From Gyrodactylus bullatarudis (taxonomy: Eukaryota; Platyhelminthes; Monogenea; Gyrodactylidea; Gyrodactylidae), in NCBI GenBank assembly GCA_012064415.1, contig SSNU01000047.1:127095-191094 (forward strand): DNA of 64,000 nucleotides. The letters are read 5' to 3'. Made by a program: the position numbers and the translations under genes. This document shows, piece by piece, positions 24,409-33,779 of the stretch (position 1 is its first letter; every line of letters begins with the position of its first letter). The notes under the pieces are model-generated. The model was given only the letters and a program-made list of their open reading frames with translations. It did no database searches and was not told the DNA's origin.

Positions 24409-24494
24409 AATTATATCACGTTTTAATTTCGATTTTAAAATGCCTGCTTCATATTAGAAGGCTTATTTATTTTTTATTGACTTGGTCTTTTATG

Positions 24495-25310
24495 TATATG
24501 TTACAGTATAACCTTTGAATTAGTATGTTTATAAACAAACCAGTATAAGTTTTGAGTCCTTAGTTTATCCTTATATTAGTAGTTGCATTCTCAAATGTTT
24601 GACAGTTTTTGTAGTATCTAGCCACACATCCAAGAGCTATGATGTTTTGTTCAAAATAGAAGAATATCAAATTCTTAAAGACATTCTTCAACGAAAATAA
24701 TTGGTAATTATTTTAATATAAAGAAGATATGAATTATCTCCCAAATTCATCAGCACTCAACCTCTGAAGAGAATGATCAAAAACTCGATTTGGACATATC
24801 CTGTATACTTGTTGCAAGTAAGAAATCGGTAAATCATTTGAGATGACTTTTTAGGATCTAGCTACACATCTTACTCTGTTGGAAGACTGGTGAAAGTGTC
24901 TTAAATAAGTGACTTGAATCAAGATTTCGCAAAAATAACAACATCTCCCATATGACTGAAAAATGACAACATCAACTATCTTTATAGTAAATGTTAATTA
25001 GACTACGAAATAACTATTCTTGATCAATTAACGATAAGCGGACATCTTAAGTTGAAAATTCTTCTATTTTGAACAAAACATCATAGCTCTTGAATGTGCG
25101 GCTAGATACTATAAAAATTATCACAAATTTGAGAATGCAAGTATTAATATAAGGATAAACTAATTTTGTACTGACTCAAAACTTTACTAGTTTACAGAAG
25201 CTCTAGTCAAACCTCAAATGATTAACTCAATGAAACTTACAATAAATTTCACACTAGTTTGTTTATAAACATACTGATTTAAAGGTTATACTTTAACATA
25301 TACAACTATT
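24495..25310. repeat. foldback element, arms about 170 bases
   Basis: Left arm blocks TTTGTTCAAAATAGAAGAAT, GTTTATAAACAAAC and AGAGCTATGATG recur inverted at 25060-25310. The centre of about 400 bases has no coding content. Confidence 0.65.
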
Positions 25311-25319
25311 AGAGAATTA

Positions 25320-27230
25320 ACTGTATTTTAAATGCTTGATCAGATTTTCAATGATTTTATTGATTGGCGACTAGGGATAAGTGCTGTAGTCTTTTATTAT
25401 CTTTAATTCGATGCGGAGAAGTAGTTCAGTTAATTATTGTACGAATGAAACGTGCCCATGAATAATTTCAATATTGATCTCTAGCGTACTTAATTTACTT
25501 TCTTTTGTGTACAAGATAAAATGTACTTGAGTTAAATATTTGCTTTTTAGTAAGATAGTTTGTCTAAAAATAAGTATCAGACAATCTTTAAAAGTTATAA
25601 TTTGACTGCTTTATTTAATGGATCATCACAATTAGAAATAAAATTGTTTCTGGTCAATATAATCGGCTCAGAGAATTTACTATTAAAATGTATAAAATTT
25701 TCATTCTAGAAGTAGCCGCCTACCATTTTGTTATAAGGGGTAAATATAGAAACAATAGGTATAGTGACTCATTGATAAGTAAAATGGTCAAAAACAATAG
25801 GTTTCAAGTGGATTATATTCAGTGATATTCGATCTATATTCAAAAGGGGTATTTGCAAAATTGGTGACTCCGGACATTCTCATTTGCAGATATGGTTACA
25901 GTGTTAGGCTAAAATACAATTCTGGTTACTTTTTTACATTGGATTTGAAGACCCCTTAAAATTTAATTTACTTCTTGATTTCTTATTTTTATGCAAAATT
26001 TTAAATATTCCTGTGTTGAAATTTAATAATTGCAGTCATGGTTAGTCCTCCCTGTGTTGAAAGACATTTATTTTGAAATTATTATTTCAATCTTGTAAAA
26101 TCTTTTTGATAAAATCTGTATTTTGATAGTCATTTAAGTCTTTTCCTGTGTATTTTACTGATTTGTATTTAATCCAGTAGTTCGTACGAATACCTGCTCA
26201 ATTCAGTAATTCACACGATTCCCTGTTTATATTAATACCTATTGCCTAAAATTTATTTCATGTAATATTCAAAAATTATTTTTTGATGTCTTTTTTATAT
26301 GTCCCTTAACCATATTAAAAATACATTCATTATATTATTTATCATTATCTGTAATCTTTAGATTGGGAAATATTTACCAAAATTCTCCTATACATAGTAA
26401 AATATCATCAAAAAGTCACAGATCCCAGAGATGTCTGAAAAGATAAGGCAACGTTGGAGAGAGGCCAATCGATATTTATTATATCGTCTGTTTTGATTAA
26501 TTTAAATATGTATTTAATTTTTTGGGATTTCAATTTGCTATATGAGCTCTTATTTAATGTGCAGAGATCACATAAATCTTGCATTTGAAAAATGAGTTTA
26601 GAATCTTTAGACTGGTAGAAATAATTTTGTATTTTAAAAATCATAAAAGATATGACATCTACATTACTATCAAACAACAGGAATTGATTGGAATTAAGCA
26701 ATGATTTTTAAAGTTCATCTCAAAATTGACTTCTAAATTTTTTTTGTTGAGAAATTAGTTTTTCAAGGAGTTTCATAGAAAGCATTCTTTCAACAAAAAA
26801 ACATGTATTTGCTAATTAAGGATTTTAACAAAAATCTTATTTTTGCAACAAAGTCCCAAAATTTTGTGCTATCAAATGTTGTTTTTCAGGATCGCTAAAA
26901 GATCATCCAAAGACACCAATAATTACTTTTAAAATTTTGAAGGAGCCGTCAAATTGATATATAATATCAGATCATTCGAATTTATTAGTTTTTAAGCGGT
27001 CGAAGGGTCAAAAAAAAGGAATTATATAATTTTTCTCGAAAATAATTTTCTATTAAATTAGCAGTGTCTGGGTCAAAGTTCCATTTTTAGTGGAAAAAAT
27101 CTCTCAAATTTGATGTCATTACTTTCAATTAGTCATTGAAGATTCCGATGATTTTGATAAAAATAATTGATCCATAAGACTAATTTCATTCACACTTTAT
27201 TGAAAATGATTAGGAGAAAATATTTCAGCT
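25320..27230. other. no gene seen (within GPCR intron 1)
   Basis: AT-rich sequence with chance frames only. I see no repeat that matches elsewhere in the window except weak pieces. Confidence 0.4.
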
Positions 27231-27238
27231 TCTCTTAA

Positions 27239-27446
27239 CCCTTTCGGTGCCGAGACTATTTCACAATTTTTATAAAAACCAAAATTTAGCTATGAAGATT
27301 TTACCAAGTTATTTACCAAAGTTAAGTTACCAAAAATATTATTAATGCAAGTTCACATTGTGGGCTTCAATTTAAACTTTGATTGATCCAGAAACCTATC
27401 AAACTGGTAGAGTTATGAAGGTTCAAAAAATTGGAAACCAAAAGGG
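27239..27446 (+). mobile_element. piggyBac-type MITE with TTAA target duplication
   Basis: 208 bases bounded by CCCTTTCGGTG and, inverted, CCAAAAGGG. TTAA lies immediately outside both ends (27235-27238 and 27447-27450), the piggyBac signature. Damaged relatives lie at 9208-9381 and 3032-3150. No transposase is encoded. Confidence 0.75.
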
Positions 27447-27819
27447 TTAAATGACAAACTGACTAGAAGAGAAGATGGATCAATTCTCAGAAATATTTAT
27501 AAAAAATAGACTGACACCGGGAATTATCTACATTATGCGAGTTTCAGCCCTATTTCTCATAAAGTTGGCTTAGTAATTGGTCTAAGTAAGAGGACAAGAA
27601 AGAGGGCAAGCCTTGAGGACAAACAAAATAGAGAATTCAAAGTTGAGCCTAAAAAGTAAACGGCTATCCAAGTAAATTTTTTGACAAATTCTATGGATGG
27701 GAATGAGGCTGTCGAAACAGATGAATTGGAGAAAACAACTATTTTTCTGAAACTCAACTTCAAAGGAGATGGATTGAGTAATGAAGAAGACTTGATGATC
27801 TCATCAATTAATCTTTAAA

Positions 27820-28040
27820 AATTTCTTGTTATATAAACCTAATCTGTGTTCTGAAAAACTATTCCTATAATCTTCAACTACCTTAGCCCTACTTTTCTCT
27901 CCTAGAGTTTTTTTGATTTTTTTAGCTTACATTTTTTACTTATTTCTTTGACTTTTAGTATTTCTTTCATAATTTGTAAATTATTATCTTGAATGAACTT
28001 GTATCATTTTTAAAGTATTACCACTGATGATGCTTTGGGA
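27820..28040 (-). repeat. dispersed repeat, other copies at 47815-48060 and 56290-56440
   Basis: The inverted match to 47.8-48.06 kb includes CTATTCCTATAATCTTCAAC and TTCTGAAAAACTATTCC. The stretch around TTTGTAAATTATTATCTTG also matches 56340. No gene content. Confidence 0.55.
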
Positions 28041-28248
28041 AATGTACATTTGGTTTTGATATATATATACCTTCTTTCAATTTTCTAAAACATTCTGACC
28101 AAGGCTAGAAATCGAAAATTTGCAAAATCTTTCTCTAATATACACTAAGCAATAAATTTTTATCATATTTTTTATCAAAGAAATTATTTTTCAACATTTC
28201 AATTTTTAAATTATAATTATCGTATTATTACTTTGGAATGAGACTTAC

Positions 28249-28594
28249 ATTTTAAGAATTTGTATTTTATTGTAAGTCCAGGAAGGGAGATAAATAATCC
28301 ATAAAAAATATTGATTAAACAGTGGAATCCAATATAATACCAGATTCCGGATTTCTCTGAACTGTTAATAATCTTTGCTATAACTGGCAATGCGATTAGT
28401 AGTAATAAAAGGATGTTTATCATATCGATAATTTGGGTTATACATGGATTTCCGATCAATTCCTTGTACTCAACCTCTTTCGCTAACAATTCGTTACAAG
28501 GAGTGAAGAACCTCTCATAATTCGTCACATTAGCGAAGCCTGGAGGATATAAGCATACTTCCATCTTAAACCAGTGTAATAATTGTTTCAACAT
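28249..28594 (-). CDS. divergent 7TM receptor (GPCR), exon 1 of 3
   Basis: The ATG at 28594-28592 opens 115 codons plus one base, ending at AAAT before a perfect GTAAGT donor; the phase matches exon 2. The N-terminal about 45 residues carry a glycosylation sequon (FANVTNY) and several Cys, as in an extracellular receptor end. Segment one is IIDMINILLLLLIALPVIAK and segment two is GFHCLINIFYGLFISLPGL. The class A landmarks GNxxV and LAxxD are absent. A second ATG ten codons on (MEVCLYPPG) is an alternative start. Joined, the three exons give about 458 residues, a normal GPCR length, and seven hydrophobic segments in the expected spacing. Ligand and subfamily cannot be told. Confidence 0.75.
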
Positions 28595-28620
28595 TTTTCT
28601 GTCAATTAAGAGTAAGGATA
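28595..28620 (-). promoter_or_regulatory. splice-acceptor-like sequence just before the GPCR start codon
   Basis: Reading on the minus strand, CCTTACTCTTAATTGACAG ends four bases before the ATG. It could be a 5' UTR intron acceptor or, in a lineage with spliced leaders, a trans-splice site. Confidence 0.35.
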
Positions 28621-28704
28621 ACTTATTGAACTGATGCTCATGATTTCATTGCAGAAAAATAAATATTTCCCTTAATTTTCTATCCTATTCTGAATCATAG
28701 GTGA

Positions 28705-28741
28705 AATCCTATTGGACATGGTAAATTTAGCCAATAGGATT
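28705..28741. promoter_or_regulatory. paired inverted CCAAT boxes upstream of the GPCR gene
   Basis: AATCCTATTGG (28705-28715) and CCAATAGGATT (28731-28741) form an 11-base perfect inverted repeat around a 15-base spacer, 111-147 bases above the GPCR start codon. Each half contains a CCAAT core, the site bound by NF-Y. No clear TATA box lies between it and the gene. Confidence 0.3.
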
Positions 28742-28828
28742 AAGGGAATTTTTACTACTAGCCAATGCATTTTAAATCAATTTCACCAAGCAGATTAATT
28801 CCCAAATCTAACTAGATCCACTAATGAA

Positions 28829-29017
28829 ATGAGCTTTAATCAGGATGAAAATTCTAGTCTGAAATCATTAAAATTAATATGGCTTCATCTTTCTTCAAAT
28901 TTTCAAAATTTACTACTAAATCATGTTATTCATTTGCGTGACAAGAAAAATATCCGGTGGATAAAAAGAGAGACATATACATTTTTCCTTGATCTAATCA
29001 ATCTTACGAGCAGATGA
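28829..29017 (+). CDS. small hypothetical ORF
   Basis: ATG-initiated, 62 codons, Leu/Asn-rich start and basic middle (RDKKNIRWIKRE). No family recognised; composition is like the background. It lies upstream of the GPCR start on the opposite strand. Confidence 0.12.
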   Translation: MSFNQDENSSLKSLKLIWLHLSSNFQNLLLNHVIHLRDKKNIRWIKRETYTFFLDLINLTSR

Positions 29018-29278
29018 CTAAAAAAATTCTTGAATTGATTTGTGATACAATTTTACAAAACTTTTATGATCTCTTAATTAACAAAGCATGTATTAACCTC
29101 AAAAGAAATTACTAAAATCGCCTATTGATTAATCTATTTTAAATTTTGACCTTGTAATAAAATAAAAACGTTTTTTTGACCGATTAAAACAGTTTATATT
29201 TTACATGTATTTGATTATTTAATTGTGATTCAAAATAGAATCACTCTCCCAATTTGAAATCAAAAAAGCTCAAACAGA

Positions 29279-29569
29279 ATGAAAATTTTATGCAGTCGTC
29301 TAGAATTTACATTTTTATTTTTTTTATTTTTACACACTGAACCGCATTATCAACTCGAGAATTTTATTTATCTGCTAGATCTTTGTACTGTATTTCCACA
29401 GATGAACAGGGAAATCAATAATTTGATCAAATCAAAATCAAATTTACTTTATAAGAGGAATTTAACTCAAATATCTTCTTACTTAGAATCAATAATATTC
29501 CATTTAAGAATTAAACTTGACTACGCTATACAAGGATTCGTTTTTGAAAATATTTTCTTCAAATTTTGA
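29279..29569 (+). CDS. small hypothetical ORF with a hydrophobic start
   Basis: ATG-initiated frame of 96 codons. Residues 9-18 (EFTFLFFLFL) are strongly hydrophobic after a basic start, which would suit a signal peptide or anchor; the rest is Leu/Ile/Asn-rich. It resembles nothing I know. There is no splice or promoter evidence, so it may be chance in AT-rich DNA. Confidence 0.2.
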   Translation: MKILCSRLEFTFLFFLFLHTEPHYQLENFIYLLDLCTVFPQMNREINNLIKSKSNLLYKRNLTQISSYLESIIFHLRIKLDYAIQGFVFENIFFKF

Positions 29570-30570
29570 ATTTTCCCGATTTATAAATCAATAAATTTTG
29601 ATTGGTAAGGAATTAAAAACTTAATTTTTAGTGATATTCATGCTGAAATGAAAAAAAACTACTCTTAAATAGATTCTAAGCAATTTCAATCAAGAAAAAA
29701 AGTGTGTAAAAATCCCAACTAACTTTTCATACTTTCTAATTTGGCTGTGTTCGAGTATACTATACGTATAGATAAGATATTTTTTCTATTAGATGAATGC
29801 TTTCATCAATAAAATAGATTAAATATATAAAACTCACTATAGGATACATGCTCTATTTTGTCTTGCTTTGCGATTTTCTGATATTTTAATTTCATTTTAA
29901 TCATTATAAACACTCTTAATTTGTTATTATTTCTATTTAAAAGATATTGCAATTTCAAATAAATATTATGTATAAATGAATTAAGAAAAATTTTAATTAA
30001 ATACCAAAGAATGAGATTTTGTAGGAAATTTCCCAAATCAAGGTAGCATGAAACTCAATTATTGAAATTAACATGAAATTCATGACTGATAGTTTGAAGA
30101 TATATATCTTTTAAAAAACATTATCATTGATCAATTCTAGTTTTGAGAAAGAATAAAAGTTTTCGAGATGTAATTGAAGAATTAATCTTGTAACTATACA
30201 ATGTATACTATGGTAGGGTGATATTTTTATTTCACCGAACAACTCACGAGATTACTTATTATCCTTGAAGTACTGAGATTCAATTCTGGAAAAACATTTC
30301 CCATTCTTCCTATCTCTTGAAAAATGAATTTCACTATGATCAAGGTTATTACTTCTCTTATAACTGCATCGATCACTGATTGAAAAATCATGCATTTTAA
30401 CTGGCTTAATTCTGATTTCTAATGGAAAATTCATAAAAGATTTATATATCAAATATATCAGATATATTGACATTCTCTTTTGGACTCGTCAATAGGACAC
30501 AACCTTTGATTCGAACCTAAGAAATTTCCAATGCTCAATTCACTCGTCCAACATCTCATGCAACTAACTA
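29570..30570. other. no gene seen
   Basis: AT-rich. One end of the GGCTAGGGTGAAATT MITE family lies near 30205-30260. Confidence 0.4.
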
Positions 30571-30572
30571 AT

Positions 30573-30838
30573 GAATAGTGCAGCACCTATACTTACAAAA
30601 GTTAACTAGAAATATTTTGTTCTCGGTACTTGGGCAATATATCCCACAGGAACGTCTTATTTGGTAATGGATTTGCCCATGTCGCTGAATGTTACAGCTT
30701 ACTAATGGATCCCACCGTGACTAGTACGAAAGACAGCGACATTCATTACCAAATAAGACGAAACTGTGGGATATATTGCCTAAGTACCTAGAACGAACTA
30801 TTTCAAGTTAACTTGTAAGTATAGGTGCTGCACTATTC
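30573..30838. mobile_element. palindromic MITE, about 265 bases
   Basis: Ends GAATAGTGCAGCACCTATAC and its inverse. The arms of about 100 bases are nearly identical (AATATATCCCACAG, TTACCAAATAAGACG). One half is repeated at 33302-33356. No coding capacity; target duplication not resolved. Confidence 0.7.
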
Positions 30839-31193
30839 AATAAATACAGTTTATTCTTAAAATTAGTTTTTTTTTATAAATACCCTAGTACAACAACCAA
30901 TCAAATAGAGATTTGTCAGACTTTGAGTAAACATTGTTAAGAGAGCATACCAAAACATACTTAACAAAATTTTTGAAGAAACTAAATCCTCTGATTGGTT
31001 CTTTCAATTTGGAGCATTGAAAGAAAAGGATAAGGTATCCATGATCATTGCCATCTTTTTACGTATCTGTTCACTGTTGGTTGCCTACTTAGACTTTTAC
31101 GATTTCTGATATATTTGAATCACAGTGGGCCTGGATCCCATAAAAATTATTTCGCTTTTAAACTTTATATTCATATATAATAAAAATAAATTC

Positions 31194-31199
31194 TTTATT
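31194..31199 (-). promoter_or_regulatory. AATAAA signal behind the non-LTR reverse transcriptase
   Basis: TTTATT on the plus strand, 25 bases past the reverse transcriptase stop, in an AT-rich 3' end. Confidence 0.4.
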
Positions 31200-31223
31200 G
31201 TCTGATAGTGTAGTTAGTACAAA

Positions 31224-33035
31224 TTAGAAATTTTCAAGATATTTATAAATTTCTTTTTTCTCTAGAGGAATTTTCTTTTTTGTTAAATCATTAAAAAAAG
31301 AGGGCAATCTGTCAAAGAAATATAGGGATTTTAAAGAGTTATTAATTGGCCTGAGTATTTTGACGCAGTTATTTCTAAGCGTTCTTCCACGAGGGACAGC
31401 ATTCCAAAGAGTAGTAATGTTCGAGTAAGCAAGTTTGAGGCATCTAAAATATCGTCTATGTCGGAGTAATTTGATTTTGCAGAAACTGTTATTCGGCAAA
31501 GTTGCTAGTCTTAAAAATCTTTTTTGAATTGCATCTAGGACGTGAGAAATCGATAAAGATGCTGGACACCATATAGCGGAACAATACTCAACTGTGGGCC
31601 TTGCATAGATATTATATAGTAAAATTTTCATATTGTTGGTTTTGGCAATTTTATGAATATGTAAAGTTCTAGCAGCAAAAAGGTTGGCAATGGATTTGAT
31701 ATAATTATCAAAACGCAAGTTGAAGTCATATTCAAGACCAAGATCACGAATAATAGTTTTTCTTTCGAGAGTAAAATCATCCGATACAATAGTAGAGGGG
31801 AGGGTATTGGGCTTTGTAAACGGTATTAGAAAAAAACTTTTCGAAAAATTAATTGTTAGGGAATAGCAATTGAGTTCTGAGATTAAGTGATTAACAGTAT
31901 CAATTATAAAATCAACATCAATTGAACTATCAGGAAAAGAAAAACAAATTTTGAGATCGTCTGCAAATTTAAAAAATTTAATATTAGGGGATTTAGACTG
32001 TATTTTGGAAAATACAAGATTGAATAGTAATGGACCCATTCTGCTTCCTTGTGGGACACCAGACGTTATGTTAATAAAAGTGGAGGATTTATTTTCAATC
32101 GAAACAAATTGAGTTCGGCATGAAAGAAATAGATATATGACATTCAATAAGTTTTGGTCATGAATAAATTCGACCAGAACATTCATAATTGAAGAGAAGG
32201 AAAGGGAGTCAAAGGCTTTTTTTAAATCAATATAAATGACAAGATTTTGAATATTTTCAGTTTGACATTTCTGGATATGAGAAAAAAATGAAAGAAGGTT
32301 CGTTTCAGTAGATTTAGCAGAAACAAAGCCATGTTGGCTAGGGTCAATTATACTAATATCAATATATTTTTTGAGCATAAATAGTATTATAGAGTCAAGA
32401 ATAACGGTAAGTTTGGGTAGGATAGAGATGGGACGATAGTCACAGGGTAGCATGGGATTCTTAGTTTTTGGAATAGGAGTTATTTTAATCCGAAAAAGAA
32501 GGGATGGGATATTATGTTTAATAAAAATATCGTAAAAATAAAATGAGTATAAAGATACAAGAAAAATAGGTGCACAGTGCAATATTGCATTAATCGAAAT
32601 ACCATAGATATCTTTATCGTCTTTTTTGTTAATGTTGTTAACTATTACAAGGAACGTCTGGTAATCAATAAAGGGATAGGAAAAAGTTTGAGTAGACAAG
32701 GGAAATTGAACAAATGGACATAAAAATGAATAACAGGATTTGAAATACTCGTTGAGATCTTGTGGATTAATCAAATTACTAGGAAAAATATTAGCTTTGA
32801 ATTTAAAATATTTGTTTAGAGCATGATAACCTGATTTAGGTTGTTTTTTGATAGACTTTAGAATATTTGATTCCTTCCGGATAAGCGAAACTGCCAGCCA
32901 CTTTTTGAACTTTTCATCATAATTGAAGATAGTGAGTTTTAATTTTTTCATATATAGCCGCTTCACACGTAAGAAAATTCTCAAGAGCTGCTTTAACTGC
33001 TGGTGAGATGCGAAATCTTTCCGAGAATTCAGCAA
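31224..33035 (-). CDS. non-LTR retrotransposon reverse transcriptase (CR1/Jockey-like)
   Basis: An uninterrupted frame of about 603 codons. The first 150 residues are a basic linker (YDEKFKKW, SGYHALNKY) typical of the region between endonuclease and polymerase. The palm follows: TPIPKTKNPMLPCDYRPISI, QHGFVSAKSTETNLLSF, VIYIDLKKAFDSLSF (first Asp), TSGVPQGSRMGPLLFNLVFS and KFFKFADDLKICF, where the usual YADD is FADD. The thumb ends in ARPTVEYCSAIW and LWNAVPRGRTLRNN, as in Jockey/CR1-type elements. No endonuclease domain precedes it, and the 5' end abuts non-element sequence, so the copy is 5'-truncated. A frame this long without stops in AT-rich DNA implies recent arrival. No in-frame ATG is clear at its 5' end; it starts within the element's ORF. 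Confidence 0.85.
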   Translation of the reverse strand: MLNSRKDFASHQQLKQLLRIFLRVKRLYMKKLKLTIFNYDEKFKKWLAVSLIRKESNILKSIKKQPKSGYHALNKYFKFKANIFPSNLINPQDLNEYFKSCYSFLCPFVQFPLSTQTFSYPFIDYQTFLVIVNNINKKDDKDIYGISINAILHCAPIFLVSLYSFYFYDIFIKHNIPSLLFRIKITPIPKTKNPMLPCDYRPISILPKLTVILDSIILFMLKKYIDISIIDPSQHGFVSAKSTETNLLSFFSHIQKCQTENIQNLVIYIDLKKAFDSLSFSSIMNVLVEFIHDQNLLNVIYLFLSCRTQFVSIENKSSTFINITSGVPQGSRMGPLLFNLVFSKIQSKSPNIKFFKFADDLKICFSFPDSSIDVDFIIDTVNHLISELNCYSLTINFSKSFFLIPFTKPNTLPSTIVSDDFTLERKTIIRDLGLEYDFNLRFDNYIKSIANLFAARTLHIHKIAKTNNMKILLYNIYARPTVEYCSAIWCPASLSISHVLDAIQKRFLRLATLPNNSFCKIKLLRHRRYFRCLKLAYSNITTLWNAVPRGRTLRNNCVKILRPINNSLKSLYFFDRLPSFFNDLTKKKIPLEKKEIYKYLENF

Positions 33036-33301
33036 ATAACCTTACGATGAAGGTTTTGTATTAGCCTTGGTTTAGCTAAGAAAACAAGAAAACTATATTC
33101 AAAGTTCAAAATGCAGAGCTTTTCCAGACAGAACTGAATCGCATTGACATGTTTTCTTTTCGTTCAAATGACTTCATTAGGCTTTTGAAGTGGATATAGA
33201 TAAAGTAGGTACTTGACTATCTCAATACTAATATTTCTGATCTAATCTTACCAATACATGTATTTAATTACGGTAGATTTCAGATTCTTATTTTTATTTA
33301 A

Positions 33302-33356
33302 AGCTTGTTAACTTGAAATATTTTGTTCTAGGTGTTTAGGTAATATATCCCACAGG
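33302..33356 (+). repeat. half of the 30.6-kb palindromic MITE
   Basis: GTTAACTTGAAATATTTTGT and AATATATCCCACAGG match one arm of the 30573-30838 element. Together the two flank the reverse transcriptase. Confidence 0.55.
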
Positions 33357-33628
33357 TTCATTTACTCTTGCTTTAATTAATGAGATTTCGTCTACGTTTA
33401 TGTTAATTTGAATGAAACAGTTTATATATTAAGTATTACGTATGAATTTGAAAAATTGCTTCAGATAGCTCTAAAAGTATTTTTTCGAAAAAATAACGTG
33501 TTTCCGTGTAATTCTCGTGCGTTTTTGTTTCAATTAAGTAAATAACAATTATTATATATTATTTCAGAGAATCTGTTTTAAAAACAGTATCCTTTTGAGA
33601 TTCTCATATCACTAAAGGATTGAAAAAA

Positions 33629-33755
33629 TTTGAACCAAGTAGTTCTTCAGGGAACTATTCGGCATAGATTGACTATATAACCTTGTTCGCTTGCTAACTG
33701 ACTACGTTGTCTTTTGGCTTGTATTGGTCTATCTACATTGAAGTATTTCTAAAAA
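33629..33755 (-). pseudogene. dispersed coding-like exon, copy C
   Basis: On the minus strand the sequence reads an equivalent of GPIQARRQNSQVASEQ (RPIQAKRQRSQLASEQ), then has extra bases that shift the frame before the SMPNSSLKNYLVQ-equivalent DNA. The stop codon is lost. Just upstream it has TTATTTTTAG before AAATACTTC, which resembles an exon acceptor. Decayed relative of copies A and B. Confidence 0.45.
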
Positions 33756-33779
33756 TAAAATAAGGATCAAATAAACTTA

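Larger units (their letters stand above)
11299..28248 (-). other. GPCR intron 1 (about 17 kb)
   Basis: Donor GTAAGT at 28248-28243 follows a phase 1 exon end. The acceptor at 11299 starts a phase 1 exon. The intron hosts a MITE, foldback elements, Penelope tails, a Tc1/mariner element, a Merlin element, dispersed-exon copy B and a perfect piggyBac-type MITE. Confidence 0.7.
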
